The position numbers and the translations under genes were made by a program. A stretch of DNA of 64,000 nucleotides from positions 64,001 to 128,000 of IMG/VR virus record IMGVR_UViG_3300032092_002720. One strand, given 5' to 3'. Positions 1 through 7,527 of this stretch are shown piece after piece (the stretch's first letter is position 1; each line of letters begins with the position of its first letter). The notes below the pieces were generated by a model, which saw only the letters and a list, made by a program, of their open reading frames with translations, was not told the origin of the DNA and ran no database searches. The stretch is from a virus.

Positions 1-103
1 AAGGTATCAAATTTTCAATCTCAGTTATCGAATATTTGTGATGCTGAGCCAAAGCAAAGATCATACTATAGTAGTTTTGAAGCGAGTTGTGACTCAGCGC
101 CAC
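1..103 (-). CDS. gp51: gp51-like baseplate hub assembly protein (N-terminal part, runs off the window)
   Basis: Reading leftward from a GTG at 103-101, the frame stays open to the window edge and gives about 34 residues starting ALSHNSLQNYYSM and continuing with a HHKYSITEIENLIP stretch. In T4-like phages a short protein of this character follows gp26 and corresponds to the gp51 hub assembly catalyst, which helps assemble the baseplate hub without being a major virion component. The start overlaps the end of gp26 by 10 bp, which fits translational coupling. The GTG start is inferred, because the next in-frame ATG lies 13 codons downstream and the nearest upstream stop is at 142-140. Only the N-terminus is visible, so the identity rests on this motif and gene order. 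Confidence 0.55.
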   Translation of the reverse strand, partial: MALSHNSLQNYYSMIFALAQHHKYSITEIENLIP

Positions 104-804
104 ATAAAAAAATCTTTGAGATTCGTTAACTCGATACTCCTATCATTACCAAGTTCATTTTTATATTCGATCTTATGATACAGCTTCGGCATCTTCTCAA
201 AGAACGTACGAATCTTTTCGAAAGAATTGACTGGCAATTGATCGAGAAACTCTTCGAGTTCTTTATCTGTATACTCAGAAGCAGGATAGATTTCTTCGTC
301 TGTCACGATAGTGTCAATGCAGTTGATAATAAAGAAAGTCATCAGATCGACTTCGTTGTCAAACTGTGTGATCTTATCGGTGATGCTCGCACTCGGATAT
401 TTCATGATCATTGAAATATTATCAGACAACTTAATAGTCGAGTCTACACCTTCTGGCATTTCGACTTCAATCGAATCGAGATTGAGTTCAAAGTCATAAA
501 CTTTGTCATCTTCGTTATCACGATAAGATAGCTTGACGATGTTGTTCACCGACTTCGCGCGAAGCTTTAAGAACAAATATTCAAGATCGAATGTCGTAAG
601 CTTATCGACATCAAAGTCTTCGTCTTGCACGCACAGTCTTAAGATCTGCTTGATGGCTCTGATCACATCAGTATCTTCTCCACCCTGTTGAGAGATCAAC
701 AAGATCTTTTCTTCTTTCACCAAGAATGGTCTGAAAAGAATTTTCTTCTTTGAAGAAGGGACAGTCACGTCAAAGAGTGGTTGATCGATTTTTGGTAAAG
801 GCAT
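94..804 (-). CDS. gp26: gp26 baseplate hub subunit
   Basis: A 236-residue protein of the T4 gp26 type (Pfam T4_baseplate family). T4 gp26 is about 208 residues and is needed to build the central hub. The N-terminal half has the family pattern: a short proline-rich start, a hydrophobic FRPFLVKEEKILL segment, and a conserved DLEYLFLKLRAKSVN stretch near residues 73-87. The C-terminal half is acidic. The ATG at 804 is preceded on the minus strand by AGGAG with good spacing, which supports this start. It is the fourth of five minus-strand genes and overlaps the gp51-like frame downstream. Length and motif leave little doubt about the family. Confidence 0.85.
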   Translation of the reverse strand: MPLPKIDQPLFDVTVPSSKKKILFRPFLVKEEKILLISQQGGEDTDVIRAIKQILRLCVQDEDFDVDKLTTFDLEYLFLKLRAKSVNNIVKLSYRDNEDDKVYDFELNLDSIEVEMPEGVDSTIKLSDNISMIMKYPSASITDKITQFDNEVDLMTFFIINCIDTIVTDEEIYPASEYTDKELEEFLDQLPVNSFEKIRTFFEKMPKLYHKIEYKNELGNDRSIELTNLKDFFMWR

Positions 805-834
805 TATATATTCTCCTAGATTTAAAATTATGTA

Positions 835-2211
835 TTAAGCGCCTGGATTGATGCGCACTCCGAGAGTCGAGTAGTTTTTCGGCACCGGAACATCTGCAGT
901 TTGGTTTGTAGTTGGTGTACTTAATTGAACGGGTGTTACCGAGCCTCGAATTCTCCCAGCAAAATCGCCTATAATCGTAGTTTCATTCGTCAAGTTTGTA
1001 AGCTCAAGGCCTCTTCCAAGCGGAGAATTGAGAGTAGATAGCGGATTTCCGGGATCACCGACAACAAAAGTTCCGTCCGGATTTCTTCTTCTACCTGTTA
1101 CAATAATTTCGTCTTTAAACGACTTATCATCTACACGGGTCTTTGGCGGAATTCTATTGATTCGAAGATCAGTGAAAGAGAAAGTGATGTTCAGCTTCAT
1201 CAAAGTGTTTTCTTCGCTCCATGACATATTCATACTTTGTATTCCAGTAGGAAATACATCATATATATTGTACGTCATGACTTGGTTCTGAGCTCGGTCA
1301 TATACAAACACGTTTACGTTAGGACATGAGTATGTATCTTTATAGGCAATCTCGTAAGGTTTTCTTCCATTTTTAAGATTGTTGTTATTCATATTCGCGC
1401 CGCCAAAAGAGTCGCGATTGACGATGAGATTTAACCACTCTTCGAAGTATTCTATAACTAAAGCATTCTTATCGACGATGAATTGCAGAGTAAAATCTCC
1501 GACGTTTACACCATACGCAACGTTTTCGACTGGACCAAATCCATATCTTCGAATGTTTTGCTCTTGTAAGAGATTCACAGAAGGAAGAACGACGTTATCG
1601 CATCTCATCGTAAGAAGCGAGTCGAGATTCTGAGCACTAAATTTTGATCTCGTCCAGATCATCGGAGCAAAAACTACTAAGAAGCTGTGAGTAGGCAGTA
1701 CACTGTCGGCGCCAGAAACTTCTGCTCTAAATCGACCGATGTTGAACGTTCCTGTTGTGCGCGCACCTGTACTAAAAGCAGAATCAGAAGTTCTAGCTTT
1801 AGATATATTAGTAAGATTACCTTCAGAATCTCTTTCGAATAATTCTGAATTAGTATTAACACCTTCGCCTCTTAAACGCTCATCAATTACTGTTTTTGGA
1901 GCAGGCGCCCCAACTCCAGTGCCTGTCCCGGCGGCTGCACCCGCCGCGGCAGTCGAACGTGTAGGAGTTTCTTGTCTAGTAGAAGCGGCCGGTTGAGATC
2001 TCGTAGTTGCAGGTTGAACTCGAGGATCTGCTAGTCTGCCAAGTCTAACTAACTCTAAAGCTACTGGATCTCCGGAGGTAAGAACTTGTCCTACCGTTAT
2101 TGGACTTGAACTTTCTAGTATTCTTTCACGCTGTCGTAAAGTGATTTCACCGTATTGTGATTCCACTGGCTCACCGCGAGAGTTTTCTACGAAGTTAGGT
2201 CTATTTGACAT
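835..2211 (-). CDS. gp54: gp54-type baseplate tail-tube initiator
   Basis: A 458-residue protein with a T4 gp54-like, tail-tube-fold core at about residues 155-365. The core opens with HSFLVVFAPM, continues through CDNVVLPSVNLL, a FTLQFIVDK...YFEEWLNLIV segment and an IYDVFPTGIQSMNMSW segment, and ends in NITFSFTDLRI. In T4, gp54 (320 residues) sits on the baseplate and starts tube polymerisation. Here the core is preceded by about 150 residues rich in Ala, Thr, Ser and Pro (low complexity near residues 70-110) and followed by a polar tail of about 100 residues, which explains the greater length. Its start overlaps the stop of the upstream gene by one base (TAATG). A gp48-type assignment is less likely because a better gp48 match starts at 3297. 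Confidence 0.7.
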   Translation of the reverse strand: MSNRPNFVENSRGEPVESQYGEITLRQRERILESSSPITVGQVLTSGDPVALELVRLGRLADPRVQPATTRSQPAASTRQETPTRSTAAAGAAAGTGTGVGAPAPKTVIDERLRGEGVNTNSELFERDSEGNLTNISKARTSDSAFSTGARTTGTFNIGRFRAEVSGADSVLPTHSFLVVFAPMIWTRSKFSAQNLDSLLTMRCDNVVLPSVNLLQEQNIRRYGFGPVENVAYGVNVGDFTLQFIVDKNALVIEYFEEWLNLIVNRDSFGGANMNNNNLKNGRKPYEIAYKDTYSCPNVNVFVYDRAQNQVMTYNIYDVFPTGIQSMNMSWSEENTLMKLNITFSFTDLRINRIPPKTRVDDKSFKDEIIVTGRRRNPDGTFVVGDPGNPLSTLNSPLGRGLELTNLTNETTIIGDFAGRIRGSVTPVQLSTPTTNQTADVPVPKNYSTLGVRINPGA

Positions 2212-2810
2212 TACTTAGTAACTCCTAGCATTCTTTTCGTATCCATCCAAACTTGATTCTTTCTTGCTTTGACGAAACGTTCTGTTGGTAAGAAGAGCGC
2301 GATATCCCATTCAGATGGATAAACGTACATAAACTTTGACTGTACGTGCGAAGTCAAGTAATGCTTGATGCATGGAGCATACCATCTTAGCTTTGCGGCC
2401 TGTGTCATGAGTTCATAGCTAAGTTTCAGGCGAGTCGACTCGTCGTAACGAGTATTGTTTGCAAAGTCATATAAGCCGTCCATCAACTTCGCTCTGAGTT
2501 GTAACGGCAAGTAGTGTAAGTTGAGTCCCATAAATCCACCTTTGACCTTCTTATATGGAAAGATCAGAGGAAATCTATCGTAGTATGGAAGCTCTTCTTT
2601 GTGTTTTGGATCATAGTAAAACATGTACATTGATCCGAGCAGAGGCTGAGTGGTCATACGTACTGTATCACCCTTCATCATCTCACGCTCATTGATACGG
2701 TTCATTTTGCCAGCAGTATCTCTGAACCACTCACGCGCAGTGTTAGTACGCGCTGGTATTTGGCCAGCACGGACACCTTGAGTAATGATACTATCAAAGA
2801 CTGTTGCCAT
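2211..2810 (-). CDS. conserved phage protein between gp4 and gp54 (completion-type, unassigned)
   Basis: A 199-residue basic protein, rich in Tyr and aromatic residues. A central segment reads YYDPKHKEELPYYDRFPLIFP, then GGFMGLNLHYLPLQLRAKLMDGLYD; the C-terminus has VYPSEWDIALFLPTERF. I recall very similar proteins in T4-like phages of marine bacteria but cannot give a verified function. Its place between the gp4 head-completion nuclease and the tube initiator suggests a role in head or tail completion, or as a DNA-end protein comparable in position to T4 gp2 or gp3; this is inference from location. Both ends overlap neighbours by one base (TAATG), so it is translationally coupled within the minus-strand operon. 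Confidence 0.6.
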   Translation of the reverse strand: MATVFDSIITQGVRAGQIPARTNTAREWFRDTAGKMNRINEREMMKGDTVRMTTQPLLGSMYMFYYDPKHKEELPYYDRFPLIFPYKKVKGGFMGLNLHYLPLQLRAKLMDGLYDFANNTRYDESTRLKLSYELMTQAAKLRWYAPCIKHYLTSHVQSKFMYVYPSEWDIALFLPTERFVKARKNQVWMDTKRMLGVTK

Positions 2811-3250
2811 TAAAACTTAATTCCTAATTCTTTTTCGGTCAGTATATCGAACTTCCAACCTCGATCATTACAAAATACTGCTGCAGCTTTCCATTTGGCT
2901 TCGTTGACACCCCATGTCATGACTTCATTAATATAACGCTTATTAGGCTTATTTATCACCACTGGAGGCCGCGTCTGCGCATGAGGTTTTATTTCAACCA
3001 CCACAGTATCAATCTTACCTTCTGGATTTTTCTTCTTGACAATAAAGTCTGGAAAGTATCGATGTACTCGATTGTCAATAGGAGAACGATATGGGATGAC
3101 GAGTTCTTCACTTCCCCATTGCACGACATTAGGATGGGAATCTAAGTACATCATGAACTTTAATTCCCACCGACTACGATATATGATATTGTTCGAGTCT
3201 CCGATATACTTCTTTGTATTCTTTGGTCGAAACTTTCCCTGATAAGCCAT
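2810..3250 (-). CDS. gp4: gp4 (gp50) head completion nuclease-like protein
   Basis: A 146-residue protein beginning MAYQGKFRPKN and closely resembling T4 gp4, the 150-residue head completion protein. Family features in order are YRSRWELKFMMYLDSHPNVVQWGSEE, IPYRSPIDNRVHRYFPDF, a VVVEIKPHAQ strand, and a C-terminal KWKAAAVFCNDRGWKF segment. The E...D...E-x-K arrangement is the signature of a restriction-endonuclease-like (PD-(D/E)XK) fold, so it probably acts on or protects packaged DNA ends before tail joining. An in-frame extension upstream to 3577 runs antisense through gp48 and is rejected. No Shine-Dalgarno sequence precedes the ATG, and a minus-strand late-promoter box lies only five bases upstream. 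Confidence 0.88.
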   Translation of the reverse strand: MAYQGKFRPKNTKKYIGDSNNIIYRSRWELKFMMYLDSHPNVVQWGSEELVIPYRSPIDNRVHRYFPDFIVKKKNPEGKIDTVVVEIKPHAQTRPPVVINKPNKRYINEVMTWGVNEAKWKAAAVFCNDRGWKFDILTEKELGIKF

Positions 3251-3255
3251 GAATC

Positions 3256-3267
3256 TATTTATAAATA
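3256..3267. promoter_or_regulatory. palindromic divergent T4-type late promoter
   Basis: The 12-base sequence TATTTATAAATA is its own reverse complement and carries TATAAATA, the T4 late-promoter -10 box, on both strands (3260-3267 plus, 3263-3256 minus). It lies in the only gap between the minus-strand gp4 operon and the plus-strand gp48 operon. Plus-strand transcription would start roughly 25 bases before the gp48 ATG. Minus-strand transcription would start at or very near the gp4 ATG. Confidence 0.75.
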
Positions 3268-3296
3268 AGATGTAGCCTTTTAATTTGAGAGATAAC

Positions 3297-4562
3297 ATGG
3301 CCGGAAGAGATAATCGACTAGTAAATTTAGATAGTCTTAAGAGAGACGCGGGTGGTCTGGTAAACAGAGCCGTAAGGAATTTTACTAATAAACTCGAAGA
3401 CAAACTTGAGAACGCAGTCGAGGATCTTTTTGCCAAAGCATTAAAGAAGGTAGGATTTTCTGATAGACTTGCATCAGAGCTTTCAGCGCGCTTCGGAGAT
3501 TCTTTAACTGCTGGACTCGAAGACAAGTATTTCCAAACATTTACGAGCGAGATGAAGAGAGCATCGTGTGCCGACATTCGTAATAACTTTAATCCGCAGA
3601 ACGGTAATCTTATCGGAGCTTCTCCTAACGCTGAAACATATGTCGACGCTATTCAAAGAGCTTCAAATAAGATTGAAGGTCTTGGTCTGTCAGGAATGCA
3701 ATTCCCTGATCATATCAGTGAGAAGTATTACATGGCATTTAAGTTTAAGAGATATCAGCGACCTTCTCCTCAAACTGCGGCAACTCTTGACTTTGTACAA
3801 GCATTTGCTCTTCCTCTACCGAAAGGCATAAGAGAAAGTTTCGACATTGAAGTTGGCCAAGAATCACAGGGCTTGGCAGGCGGTATTGCGGATGCTGCTC
3901 AATTATATTTGGCTTCTTCAGATGGCGCAGGTAAAACTCAAGCATTAAAAAATGCTGCAGCTGCTCTAGCTTATGGTCAATTGGTGCAAGCAGCCGAAAA
4001 GATAGGCGGTAGCACGATAGGCCAAGCAGTCGGTGCTGTTCCAAATCCTCACATTCAAGCGCTGTTTAGTGGTGTTCCTCTTCGTACACATCGATTCGAA
4101 TGGACTTTTGCGCCTCGAAATGAGAAAGAAAGCCAACAGCTGATGGATCTGCTAAAAGCGATGAAAGCTTATGCGCTACCATCATACAGTAGCTTAGGTA
4201 CTGCTGCACTCGCTTATCCATTCTTGTGTCAGCCAGAACTGAAGATTGCTGGTAGTGCACAGTTAATTAAGTTCCAGCCGTGCTTGATTCAAAGTATCGA
4301 ATTGAACTATTCGCCGCAAGGAATTCCTGCATTCTTCGAAGGCACAAGCCATCCTGCGTTTATCGAAGTTTCAATCACAATGCTTGAAACTCAAATTCAA
4401 ACATCGCGAGATTACGGAAGAGAAGGCGGTGATCGTCTTAGCGCGACATGGGAAACGCTGAAAGGTGAGTTGCAAAAAGGCCTTGATAAGGCTGAGATAC
4501 CTTTCAATATCGATGAAAAGATGAACGAAGGAACAGACGCCATAAGAAACGCTTTAAACTAA
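3297..4562 (+). CDS. gp48: gp48 baseplate tail tube cap
   Basis: A 421-residue protein taken to start at the ATG at 3297, with GAGAGA just upstream; a TTG four codons earlier is less likely. The C-terminal half carries the gp48 pattern: a PLRTHRFEWTFAPRNEKESQQL segment near residues 260-280, then AYPFLCQPELKI, and a late stretch around IELNYSPQGIPAFFEGTSHP with FIEVSITMLET. T4 gp48 (364 residues) caps the hub and, with gp54, seeds the tail tube. The N-terminal 90 residues are helical and charged. It is the first gene downstream of the divergent late promoter and is followed after 12 bp by gp53. The gp48 versus gp54 labels could in principle be swapped with the 835-2211 gene, but the motifs favour this assignment. 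Confidence 0.75.
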   Translation: MAGRDNRLVNLDSLKRDAGGLVNRAVRNFTNKLEDKLENAVEDLFAKALKKVGFSDRLASELSARFGDSLTAGLEDKYFQTFTSEMKRASCADIRNNFNPQNGNLIGASPNAETYVDAIQRASNKIEGLGLSGMQFPDHISEKYYMAFKFKRYQRPSPQTAATLDFVQAFALPLPKGIRESFDIEVGQESQGLAGGIADAAQLYLASSDGAGKTQALKNAAAALAYGQLVQAAEKIGGSTIGQAVGAVPNPHIQALFSGVPLRTHRFEWTFAPRNEKESQQLMDLLKAMKAYALPSYSSLGTAALAYPFLCQPELKIAGSAQLIKFQPCLIQSIELNYSPQGIPAFFEGTSHPAFIEVSITMLETQIQTSRDYGREGGDRLSATWETLKGELQKGLDKAEIPFNIDEKMNEGTDAIRNALN

Positions 4563-4574
4563 GAGGAAACTAAG

Positions 4575-5417
4575 ATGGCAAGATATTTTGATAGATTTCC
4601 TATTGTAGACTATGACGGCAGCGTTGCCAAGAACATCTTGGCGCGAGTAGATTTTACTGAAAAGACGAAGAGAGATATTTACTCTACCTTCCAATTTACG
4701 CTCGAAGAAGGCTTCGAGAGACCAGATCTTTTGTCTTATAACTATTATGGATCTTCGAAGTTTGATTGGATGATTTATCTTACGAACAATATCGTGGATC
4801 CTTATTACGACTACTATAAATCTACAGAAGATTTTAAGAATTACATGGAAACAAAGTATGGATCCAATTCGAATGCTCGATCGATTACTCTCTTCTATCG
4901 ATTAAACTGGCATGAAGACGAAAGACTTATTACGATTCAGCAGTATGATTCTCTTATTGCAGATGAAACTGCTAACGCGCGGAAGTATTGGAAGCCTAAA
5001 CTTACAAATACTGGCGCGGTGATCGGTTACGAAAGAATCAAAGAAGAGTGGATAGTATCTACAAATAAAGTATTATCATTGTCTCTGTCTGTCGTCCCAA
5101 CTGGATTCGAAGTTGGAGATAGAGTGTCTCAGACGAGTACTGGAGCATTTGCTACAATCGACTATATTGATCTTGAAAACAATCGCCTGACTGTAAAACA
5201 TGTAAGTGGTACATTTGCAGTGAATGCAGCCGAAGGAATAAGTGAAATAAAAGTATTAAGTCAAAATATACCAGACGCCGAAGCCGAATATTGGTATGCA
5301 GTCAATGCATATGATGATGAGAAAGAAACAAACGAACTCAAGAAAAATGTAGTTGTGTTAAAGTCTTCTTATTTAGCAGAAGTAGAAAAACAATTCATTC
5401 AACAAATAAGCACATAA
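4575..5417 (+). CDS. gp53: gp53 baseplate wedge subunit
   Basis: A 280-residue protein matching the gp53 wedge family. The N-terminus reads ARYFDRFPIVDYDG, followed by the diagnostic LLSYNYYGSSKFDWMIYLTNNIVDPYYDYY near residues 54-84 and NYMETKYGS. T4 gp53 is 196 residues and bridges neighbouring wedges around the hub. The extra length lies mostly at about residues 160-225, where a small beta-rich insertion reads GFEVGDRVSQ ... LTVKHVSGTF; similar VGD-V-Q segments appear in gp7 and gp8 of this window. The family motif resumes at AEYWYAVNAYDDE. It is separated from gp48 by 12 bp and from the hub gene by one base. Confidence 0.88.
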   Translation: MARYFDRFPIVDYDGSVAKNILARVDFTEKTKRDIYSTFQFTLEEGFERPDLLSYNYYGSSKFDWMIYLTNNIVDPYYDYYKSTEDFKNYMETKYGSNSNARSITLFYRLNWHEDERLITIQQYDSLIADETANARKYWKPKLTNTGAVIGYERIKEEWIVSTNKVLSLSLSVVPTGFEVGDRVSQTSTGAFATIDYIDLENNRLTVKHVSGTFAVNAAEGISEIKVLSQNIPDAEAEYWYAVNAYDDEKETNELKKNVVVLKSSYLAEVEKQFIQQIST

Positions 5418-5418
5418 T

Positions 5419-6708
5419 ATGACTTCTATTAGAGACGGACAGTTTAAACTCAATGAGTTTTTAATGATTGATGCCACAGCTAAAACTGTTGATTGTGGCA
5501 AGGCACTTGATTTGACTCCTGTCTGTGTGCAAGCAAATATATATGAATCTGTATTGAATCCAACCGTGCTCGCAGAGTTCGAATTCTATGATGCAAAGGG
5601 AATGTTCAATCACTTTGTTTTCACAGATAAAAGAATTGTAATTGATTTTACGACAGACGAAGAGAATCCAAAATCTTCTATTCGATACGAGCTTTATATC
5701 GTAGCTGTTGACTCTGTTATTCCTACTAACGATGACAAGGCCGTCGTCTATAAACTTTCGTGCGTGACATATGAAGTATGGAAATCAGCCACTATTCGTA
5801 ATCTGCCGCTTGTCAGAAAAAAGATAGAATGCGAAAAGATGGTGAAAGCATATTTGCAAGCCATCGATTCTGCCAAACCGCTGTTCGCCGAAAAAACGCG
5901 TGGGCTACATGCTTTCAACTTTACTGAAAAGACTCCGATCGAGTGTATCGATCAAATTCGATTAGAATATGCCATGTCTCAAGAATTCCAAGGACATGCA
6001 TTTTACTTCTTTGAAAACAAGTACGGCTTTGTTTTTAAGAGCATGGAAATGTTAATCAAAGAAGGCAAAGAGAATATCGGCGACAAGTGTTTCATGCAAT
6101 CTGGATTAACAAATTTGAACGTATCTGGTTCAAAGTGGAGAAACATTCTAGCGACGAAGCTCATTCAAAACGGTAATCAGGGCATTGCCAGAAGAATTGG
6201 TGCAGGAAGCAATTTGGTCAAGCTGAAGAACAGTGTTACTGGGGAAATTGTTAATTTCCAAACTAACCCAAAAAATCTAGAATTTGAGACGCTGAATGAA
6301 AAATCTGTTTCTTCAAGTCTCAGAACTCAAGATGAAATAAGCAAAGACGAAGGAAACATTCAGATTGTTCCCTTCGATCCAAGAACCGAAAATGCAGAAC
6401 GAGCTGAAAAGAAAAACCAACTGCCATATTATATGGCGCACTTCTTAACTACGATTACTCACATTACAATCTATGGTGATAGTGCTATTTCTGCAGGCGA
6501 TGTCATTAAATGTCAATTTCCTGAACCGAGTGGTATTACAAGAGGAGAAACATCTCCGATTAACGAAGACAGCACGATGACGACTGGTAATTACATCATT
6601 ACGAAGTGCAGACATATTCTGACTTTCAATGAAAAGGCAGAGTATATGCAAGCTTTTGAGCTTGTAAAAGATGGCATCGGTGGATTGCCGCAAACACATA
6701 CAAACTGA
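5419..6708 (+). CDS. gp27: gp27-type baseplate hub protein
   Basis: A 429-residue protein lying directly before the gp5-type spike gene. The N-terminus (TSIRDGQFKLNEFLMIDA) and the beta-rich segments LDLTPVCVQANIYESVLNPTV and FEFYDAKGMFNHF fit the hub-protein tube-like domain that T4 gp27 (391 residues) shares with late-control D proteins. T4 gp27 forms the trimeric hub ring that carries the gp5 spike. The C-terminal part has ITIYGDSAISAGDVIKCQFPEPSG, resembling the small beta domain of such hubs, and ends in CRHILTFNEKAEYMQAFELVKDG. The identification leans on gene order and general pattern rather than a single strong motif. Confidence 0.68.
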   Translation: MTSIRDGQFKLNEFLMIDATAKTVDCGKALDLTPVCVQANIYESVLNPTVLAEFEFYDAKGMFNHFVFTDKRIVIDFTTDEENPKSSIRYELYIVAVDSVIPTNDDKAVVYKLSCVTYEVWKSATIRNLPLVRKKIECEKMVKAYLQAIDSAKPLFAEKTRGLHAFNFTEKTPIECIDQIRLEYAMSQEFQGHAFYFFENKYGFVFKSMEMLIKEGKENIGDKCFMQSGLTNLNVSGSKWRNILATKLIQNGNQGIARRIGAGSNLVKLKNSVTGEIVNFQTNPKNLEFETLNEKSVSSSLRTQDEISKDEGNIQIVPFDPRTENAERAEKKNQLPYYMAHFLTTITHITIYGDSAISAGDVIKCQFPEPSGITRGETSPINEDSTMTTGNYIITKCRHILTFNEKAEYMQAFELVKDGIGGLPQTHTN

Positions 6709-6717
6709 GGATGATAG

Positions 6718-7527
6718 ATGCAAAATCTAAGAGTTTTTGAAGGCATAGTAGCTGAAGATCCAACTTCAGATCTTGGATTAGAAGCTGATGAGCCACAGAC
6801 AGGCAGAGTATTAGTCAGAGAAATCTTAGGACATTCCGACAGAGTGAGTTCCGAAGATCTTTTGCCGGCTTACATTATGATGCCTACTACTAGCGCAGGC
6901 GTTTCAGGAATTGGACTGAGTCCTACTGGTCTTCTAAAGGGATCTCGTGTCATGTGCATGGAACTCCCTGGTCAGGCAGCCGTGTATATTTTTGGTGTAC
7001 TAAATTATGCTCCTGAAGATAACCATAGCGTATCATCTTATGCTCGAGGTCAAGGCGAACCAGAAGAAAAGACTCGTAATCGCGTTAAAAAGAGTGACGG
7101 TTTTGATATTGAACCAGCATCGAAATACAAAGCGAGATATCCTTATAACAATACTATGACTACTCGTAGTGGTCACATCTTAGAGTTCGATGATACTCCT
7201 GGATCAGAGCGTGTACAAGTTTATCATAAGTCAGGATCTTATCTCGAGATCTTGCCAGATGGCACTATTGTGACAAAGTCAGTAAAAGATTATGTTCAAT
7301 TGGCTGCCGGTAATATGACAATCTTCAATGTCGGAGACGAGAAAGGTGATCAGAATATCGAGATCACATGTAACCAAGGTAAGATTGTTATCACTGCCCA
7401 ATCAGATCTCGACATCTATGCAAACGAAGGTAACGTAGGGATCTATGCAAATAATGGCAGCGTACAAGTCGTATCAAAATCCGGCGTAGTAGATATTCAA
7501 GCCGCTCTTGTTGGAATCAATGCATGA
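6718..7527 (+). CDS. gp5: gp5-type central spike protein, no lysozyme domain
   Basis: A 269-residue spike protein. Residues 1-110 form the OB-fold-type N-terminus of gp5/VgrG-like spikes (EGIVAEDP..., TGRVLVREILGHSD, LKGSRVMCMELPGQAAVYIFGVL). Residues 145-175 hold the typical TRSGHILEFDDTPGSERVQVYHKSGSYLEI segment, followed by PDGTIVTKSVKDYVQLA and then short repeats (QSDLDIYANEGNVGIYANNGSVQVVS) that fit the triple-stranded beta-helix of the needle. T4 gp5 is 575 residues and has a lysozyme domain between these parts; none is present here. The next gene overlaps its end by four bases (ATGA). It probably trimerises on the gp27-type hub and punctures the outer membrane. Confidence 0.85.
   Translation: MQNLRVFEGIVAEDPTSDLGLEADEPQTGRVLVREILGHSDRVSSEDLLPAYIMMPTTSAGVSGIGLSPTGLLKGSRVMCMELPGQAAVYIFGVLNYAPEDNHSVSSYARGQGEPEEKTRNRVKKSDGFDIEPASKYKARYPYNNTMTTRSGHILEFDDTPGSERVQVYHKSGSYLEILPDGTIVTKSVKDYVQLAAGNMTIFNVGDEKGDQNIEITCNQGKIVITAQSDLDIYANEGNVGIYANNGSVQVVSKSGVVDIQAALVGINA

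Noticed and set aside
3251-3577. N-terminal extension of gp4 antisense to gp48
   Set aside because: T4 gp4 begins with the equivalent of MAYQGK; the extension is Ser-rich, antisense to a clear gene and crosses the promoter.
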